Assembly: GCA_947169265.1 (NCBI GenBank)
Contig: CAMVPC010000028.1
Span: 1 to 35,192 of the forward strand
Length of the DNA: 35,192 nucleotides
Reading direction: 5' to 3'
Source: an uncultured Prevotellaceae bacterium
GTDB lineage: Bacteria; Bacteroidota; Bacteroidia; Bacteroidales; Muribaculaceae
The translations under genes and the position numbers were made by a program. The notes beneath the pieces were generated by a model. That model saw only the letters and a program-made list of their open reading frames with translations. It searched no databases and was not told the DNA's origin. Of the stretch, positions 31,125 through 35,192 are shown piece by piece. Every line of letters begins with the position of its first letter. Positions within the stretch are counted from its first letter, which is position 1.

Positions 31125-32765
31125 ATGGATTTCAAGCAACAGACATATCAACTCATCGACGACCTCAAGCTCACTTGTACTTCTAGTGGCTTGGGCAACG
31201 ACGGCAACGAGTACAAGATTATCACTCAGGTTTTCTTGTACAAGTTCCTCAACGACAAATTCGGTTATGAAATCAAGCAACTATCGCCGGAGCTGGCATC
31301 GGCAAAATCGTGGGAGACCGCCTACGAGCTGATGACCGAGGACGAGCGACTCGACCTCTGGGACGCTCTATCGCCCGACACTCCGCGCCTCAAGCCGCAG
31401 CACTTGATTTCTTATCTGTTCAACAACTCTCAACGAGGCGATTTTGACCTTATTTTCGACCAAACCATGCTTGATATTGCAGAACTCAATATCAACATTT
31501 TCAACACCCACACAGTTGAGGAAACGAAGATTCCCATCTTTGAGAAACTGACTGATTTTGTGACCGATAGCGCAAAACGCGGAGAATTTGCTCGTGCGCT
31601 TGTCAATAAGCTCGCCAAGTTCTCATTTGAGACCATCTTTGAGGAAAAATATGATTTCTTCTCCGACATTTTTGAATACCTAATCAAAGATTATAATAAT
31701 GCCGGAGGCGGCAAGTATGCCGAATACTATACGCCAAAATCCATAGCACGCGTGATGGCTCGCTTGCTGGTTGGCGACAATCCCGACCTGCACAGCGTGC
31801 AGTGTTACGACCCTTCGGCCGGCACCGGCACGCTGCTAATGGCTCTTGCCCATCAAATCGGCGAGGATCGTTGTACAATTTACAGTCAGGACATCAGCCA
31901 ACGGAGCAACAAGATGCTCAAACTGAACCTCATTTTGAACAACCTTGTTGCCAGTCTTGACAATGCGGTGCAAGGCGACACGCTTGTTTCGCCTTATCAT
32001 AAGGAAGACGATAACGTCACTCTCAAGAAGTTTGACTTTATCGTGAGCAATCCTCCTTTCAAGCTCGATTTTCCTGACACACACGCTGTGGTTGCTTCAC
32101 AAACCGCTCGCTTCTGGGCCGGTGTACCTAATGTGCCCAAGAAAATCAATCCGCAGAAACCATCAATGGCCATCTACACTTGCTTCTTGCAGCACGTCAT
32201 CAATTCACTGAAAGACGGCAAGGGCAAAGCCGCAATTGTTGTGCCAACTGGCTTTATCACAGCAAAAAGCGGTATTGAGAAACGAATTCTTCAACGCATC
32301 ATCGACGACAAAATCGTCGCAGGTGTAGTCTCAATGCCGTCAAATGTGTTTGCCACTACGGGTACTAACGTGTCGGTGCTTTTCTTCGACAAGGGTAAGA
32401 CTGATGACAATGTGGTGCTGATTGATGCCTCAAAACTCGGAGAGGAGTACAAAGAGGGCACGAATCAGAAACGTCGCCTGCGCGATTTCGAGATAGACCA
32501 GATTGTAGATACATTCCGCGAAAAGAAAAAGGTTGACGATTTTTCTGTTGTCGTGACTTTTGACGAAATCAAGGAAAAAGGTTATTCGCTTTCGGCTGGT
32601 CAGTATTTCGATATCAAGATTGATTATGTTGATATTACCGAGGCGGAGTTTAACGAGCGCATGAATAACTATCAAGAAACCCTTGCAGCTCAATTTGCCG
32701 AGAGTCACCGTCTTGAACAAGAGATAATGAAGCAGTTGAAATCATTAAGATTTAACACCGACTAA
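31125..32765 (+). CDS. hsdM: type I DNA methyltransferase M subunit (HsdM)
   Basis: The 546-residue N6-adenine methyltransferase works with HsdS and is needed for restriction with HsdR. The N-terminal helical domain ('MDFKQQTYQLIDDL', 'GNEYKIITQVFLYKFLNDKF' in parts) contacts HsdS. 'GKYAEYYTPKSIARVM' (about 198-213) precedes SAM motif I DPSAGTGTLLM (229-239), and catalytic motif IV NPPF is at 309-312. 'KAAIVVPTGFI' and 'TGTNVSVLFFDK' follow as usual. The frame is intact and the length normal. The next gene is 5 bases downstream, an AlbA_2 protein rather than hsdS. Confidence 0.96.
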   Translation: MDFKQQTYQLIDDLKLTCTSSGLGNDGNEYKIITQVFLYKFLNDKFGYEIKQLSPELASAKSWETAYELMTEDERLDLWDALSPDTPRLKPQHLISYLFNNSQRGDFDLIFDQTMLDIAELNINIFNTHTVEETKIPIFEKLTDFVTDSAKRGEFARALVNKLAKFSFETIFEEKYDFFSDIFEYLIKDYNNAGGGKYAEYYTPKSIARVMARLLVGDNPDLHSVQCYDPSAGTGTLLMALAHQIGEDRCTIYSQDISQRSNKMLKLNLILNNLVASLDNAVQGDTLVSPYHKEDDNVTLKKFDFIVSNPPFKLDFPDTHAVVASQTARFWAGVPNVPKKINPQKPSMAIYTCFLQHVINSLKDGKGKAAIVVPTGFITAKSGIEKRILQRIIDDKIVAGVVSMPSNVFATTGTNVSVLFFDKGKTDDNVVLIDASKLGEEYKEGTNQKRRLRDFEIDQIVDTFREKKKVDDFSVVVTFDEIKEKGYSLSAGQYFDIKIDYVDITEAEFNERMNNYQETLAAQFAESHRLEQEIMKQLKSLRFNTD

Positions 32766-32770
32766 AAGAT

Positions 32771-34222
32771 ATGATAAGCAAAGAAGAAGTATTGCAACTG
32801 TTACGTAGCACCGAAACTTTCCGTGTCGAACGCACCACCGCCCTTCGTGATATGGACAAGTTTCAAGAAGCCATTTGCGCTTTCTCCAATGACTTGCCCG
32901 GCTCTCGCAAGAAAGGTTACTTGATTATTGGTGCTTACGATGACGGCTCATTATCGGGACTGAAAGTGGATGACAACTTGCTCAAAAACATCGCGTCTAT
33001 CCGTTCAAACGGCAACATATTACCTATCCCGGTAATGTCGGTGGAACGATTTGAATATGAGGACGGAGACCTGCTTGTCGCTGAGGTGACGCCCTCACTC
33101 GTGCCACCGGTGCGATACCGTGGACGTGCGTTTGTGCGCATTGGTCCACGTCGCGACATCGCCTCCGAAGCCGAGGAGCGCATACTCATGGAGAAGCGCA
33201 TCGCATATATGGCGACGTTTGACGCTACGCCTTGCTTCTCGGCTAAAATTAGCGACATTGACACCGACTTTATCAAAAACGAATATCTGCCCAAGATTAT
33301 TGACCCACAATTGCTTGCCGAAGACGACCGCGACATCAAGGAGCAGATGGCATCGATTCATCTTTACGATACCGAACATGATTGCCCCACTAACGCCGCA
33401 GTAATCCTTTTCGGGAAAGACCCGAAGTATTTCATGCATGGTGCATACGTGCAATATGTTCACTTTGCCGGCACCAATAATGGCTCTGAAATCCTTAATG
33501 AACGTGAGTTCAAGGGTTGCCTCACCAAGATGTTGCCTTTGTTGGAGAATTTCGTGCGTGATGCTGTGGTGACTTCTCGTCCTGTACCAGTCAGTATGCT
33601 TCGCGAGCAGACAGTGTATAACTACCCTGAATTGGCGTTGAGGGAACTCTTGATGAATGCGTGCATGCACCGCGACTATCAGTCGAATATGCCCATACGC
33701 TTTTATCAATATAGCGACCGCATAGAAATCCTCAACGCCGGTGGACTATATGGTGAGGCACGGCCTGAAAATTTTCCCAATGTCAATGATTACCGCAACC
33801 CTATCATTGCCGAGGCAATGAAGGCGTTGAAATATGTGAACATGTTCAACCGTGGCATTGAGCGTGTGACTACCATGCTCAAAGAGAACGGCAACCCCGA
33901 CCCGATTTTTGCCGTTGACAAAATCACGGTCTTCGAGGCAACTGTGAAACCATCCACGTCATTCATTACTGAGGAAGATTGCCCTGAAAATGCCGATATT
34001 GCCCAGAAAATTGCCCAGAAAATTGCCCAGAAGAATGTCCGCAGAACATTCTTGGCTATTATCGAGCATCCCAATGCAACCATTGCGGAATTAAGTGAAA
34101 CACTGGGAATTGCGGAGCGAACGGTAAAAAACCATATTGCAGTATTGCGCGGAAATTTCATCAAACGTGTCGGCAGCGACAAAAAAGGTTACTGGGCAAT
34201 TATTACAGATAGCAATAATTAA
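32771..34222 (+). CDS. AlbA_2 (Schlafen-like) DNA-binding protein with ATPase-like and winged-helix parts
   Basis: The 483-residue protein begins with an AlbA_2 domain: 'ETFRVERTTALRDMDKFQEA' (about 15-34), 'CAFSNDLPGSRKKGYLIIG' (about 37-55) and 'PPVRYRGRAFVRIGPRRDIAS' in parts (about 113-132). The middle (about 290-370) has 'LALRELLMNACMHRDYQ', 'RIEILNAGGLYG' and 'RNPIIAEAMKAL', typical of HATPase_c_4 helicase-related proteins. Three 4-residue repeats IAQK (about 410-421) lead to a winged helix ('TIAELSETLGIAERTVKNHI'). Such proteins are often inside or beside type I operons; a regulatory or defence role is plausible but unproven. It starts 5 bases after hsdM. Confidence 0.85.
   Translation: MISKEEVLQLLRSTETFRVERTTALRDMDKFQEAICAFSNDLPGSRKKGYLIIGAYDDGSLSGLKVDDNLLKNIASIRSNGNILPIPVMSVERFEYEDGDLLVAEVTPSLVPPVRYRGRAFVRIGPRRDIASEAEERILMEKRIAYMATFDATPCFSAKISDIDTDFIKNEYLPKIIDPQLLAEDDRDIKEQMASIHLYDTEHDCPTNAAVILFGKDPKYFMHGAYVQYVHFAGTNNGSEILNEREFKGCLTKMLPLLENFVRDAVVTSRPVPVSMLREQTVYNYPELALRELLMNACMHRDYQSNMPIRFYQYSDRIEILNAGGLYGEARPENFPNVNDYRNPIIAEAMKALKYVNMFNRGIERVTTMLKENGNPDPIFAVDKITVFEATVKPSTSFITEEDCPENADIAQKIAQKIAQKNVRRTFLAIIEHPNATIAELSETLGIAERTVKNHIAVLRGNFIKRVGSDKKGYWAIITDSNN
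33998..34033 (+). repeat. three tandem 12-base units within the AlbA_2 gene
   Basis: attgcccagaaa occurs at 33998, 34010 and 34022 (last base g). It encodes IAQK three times, joining the ATPase-like part to the winged helix. Slippage would keep the frame but change the linker length. Confidence 0.85.
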
Positions 34223-34281
34223 CTTAGTCACATCCATATCACAAAAAAGTGACTATGTTGTGACTATGATTGAAAACGACA

Positions 34282-34728
34282 ATGATAATGACCGCCGAAG
34301 AACTGATTAACAACATCGAGCAAGAGTGCGACGACTTGTCGAATGAGATTGTCAACAAGGTATGTCGCCGCGCCATGCGTGTGATGAACTCCAATTTGGG
34401 TTTCATTATAGCTGATGATTATCCGAACACATTTAGGTTTGTAGACTATCTTTCATGCGAAATCCAGTCTAAAACCTACGATGAGATATTCTTTCCCGGA
34501 CGGTTGCTTGAAGACTATATCGAAGATACGCTTGACAAAGAGTTAGACAAACTGACTGCAATAGAGAAAACGGTTTTATCGTATAGCGACTTTACGCCAC
34601 AAGTGGGCGAAGGTTACGACTGGTGCGACATCAAACCTCGTATCTATTCACGCTTTCATGAATTGCTCAACCAACATTGGGCTGAGACAAAAAAGATTCA
34701 ACATTTTGAAGAAACAAGAACATGGTAG
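34282..34728 (+). CDS. small protein of unknown function inside the hsd operon
   Basis: The 148-residue product is acidic and helical, with no signal peptide. It has 'MTAEELINNIEQECDDLSNE' near the start and 'EGYDWCDIKPRIYSRFHELL' near 113-132. I do not recognise a family. Two ATGs (34282, 34288) and an upstream TTG (34270) are possible starts; ATG 34282 is chosen, and no clear Shine-Dalgarno decides. The gene lies 59 bases after the AlbA_2 gene and its TAG overlaps the hsdS ATG by 7 bases, so it is coupled to hsdS. A role as an accessory or regulator of the S subunit is inferred from position only. Confidence 0.6.
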   Translation: MIMTAEELINNIEQECDDLSNEIVNKVCRRAMRVMNSNLGFIIADDYPNTFRFVDYLSCEIQSKTYDEIFFPGRLLEDYIEDTLDKELDKLTAIEKTVLSYSDFTPQVGEGYDWCDIKPRIYSRFHELLNQHWAETKKIQHFEETRTW

Positions 34729-35192
34729 AACTTACAAAATATAAACTTCGTGATATTTTTTCTGAATTTCACAGTGGAGACTCAATCAAATCCAGCGAAA
34801 TTCATGATGCAGGTGAATACCCGGTTTTTGGCGGCAATGGCATTAGGGGTTATTGTAAAAGGTATAATCAAGACGGAGAGTATATTATAATTGGCCGCCA
34901 AGGGGCATATTGTGGCAATGTCCGCTATTATAAAGGCAAGGCTTTTCTTACTGAACATGCGATTGTTGGCAAACCACATAAGGACTTTTGTCCTGTTTAC
35001 TTAGCCAATAAGTTATCAGTTCTCAATCTTTCACGTTATCAAGGACAATCTGCCCAACCTGGTCTATCTGTAGAAACTCTATCAAATGTTGAAATTGAAC
35101 TGCCAACATTTAGCATACAACAATCTGTTGGTTTTGTCCTAAGTTCAATTGACAAACAGATTGAAACTCTTAATGCGATAAATCGCAATTTA
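34722..35192 (+). CDS. hsdS: type I restriction specificity subunit HsdS (5' part)
   Basis: The 157 codons in the window encode the first target recognition domain and the start of the first conserved helix. The signs are 'YKLRDIFSEFHSGDSIKSSE' (about 7-26), 'YPVFGGNGIRGYC' (about 33-45), 'GEYIIIGRQGAYCGNVRYYKG' in parts (about 52-72), 'FLTEHAIVG' (about 75-83) and 'LSNVEIELPTFSIQQSVGFV' (about 121-140) followed by 'SSIDKQIETLNAINRNL'. HsdS chooses the methylated and cut sequence. The gene runs past the window edge; the second recognition domain is not visible. It begins inside the previous gene's last codons (ATGGTAG). Confidence 0.92.
   Translation, partial: MVELTKYKLRDIFSEFHSGDSIKSSEIHDAGEYPVFGGNGIRGYCKRYNQDGEYIIIGRQGAYCGNVRYYKGKAFLTEHAIVGKPHKDFCPVYLANKLSVLNLSRYQGQSAQPGLSVETLSNVEIELPTFSIQQSVGFVLSSIDKQIETLNAINRNL

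Overview
The window looks like a chromosomal segment of a Gram-negative gut Bacteroidales, plausibly Muribaculaceae or Prevotellaceae; I cannot fix the genus. The reasons are repeated promoters of the Bacteroidetes type (TTTG, 19-20 bases, TAnnTTTG), few Shine-Dalgarno sites, secreted proteins with Bacteroidetes-type C-terminal tails or dockerin repeats, and an LPS gene (kdsB).

Layout. 1-4363: the end of an unknown gene, a DUF6624 gene, and a two-gene unit for secreted modular proteins closed by a strong terminator. 4283-5013: a gene-poor stretch with a tRNA-Val on the minus strand, three terminator-like hairpins and a dispersed repeat present as an inverted pair around the tRNA. 5014-10342, minus strand, GC-rich: a run of HerA/DUF853 ATPase, kdsB, an M16 protease-like protein and cstA, apparently transcribed in that order. 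10343-11032: an orphan promoter with three operator-like repeats and the remnant of a gene. 11033-13486, minus: a two-gene restriction-modification-like cassette (EcoRI-type adenine methyltransferase, then a DUF262-HNH nuclease) behind a long, highly folded leader. 13550-16534: uvrA with a duplicated promoter segment. 16535-18955: an AT-rich stretch with an XRE regulator, a decayed gene and hairpin elements. 18956-22778: three AT-rich genes for exported proteins of unknown function, one with a PDZ domain. 23031-25381, minus: hflX and a glycerate kinase overlapping by one base. 25710-27629, minus: a secreted dockerin protein. 27797-35192: a type I restriction-modification operon hsdR-hsdM-(AlbA_2/ATPase protein)-(small unknown)-hsdS, cut by the window edge.

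How the parts fit. Housekeeping genes (tRNA, cstA, kdsB, uvrA, hflX, glycerate kinase) alternate with accessory blocks. Two are DNA-modification or defence blocks; one is an uncharacterised exported-protein block. The best candidates for something not well described are the methyltransferase/DUF262-HNH cassette with its folded leader, the three-gene exported-protein block with the long hairpin and possible pseudoknot in front of it, and the two extra genes inside the hsd operon. All function calls come from reading sequences and remembered family features; no searches were run.
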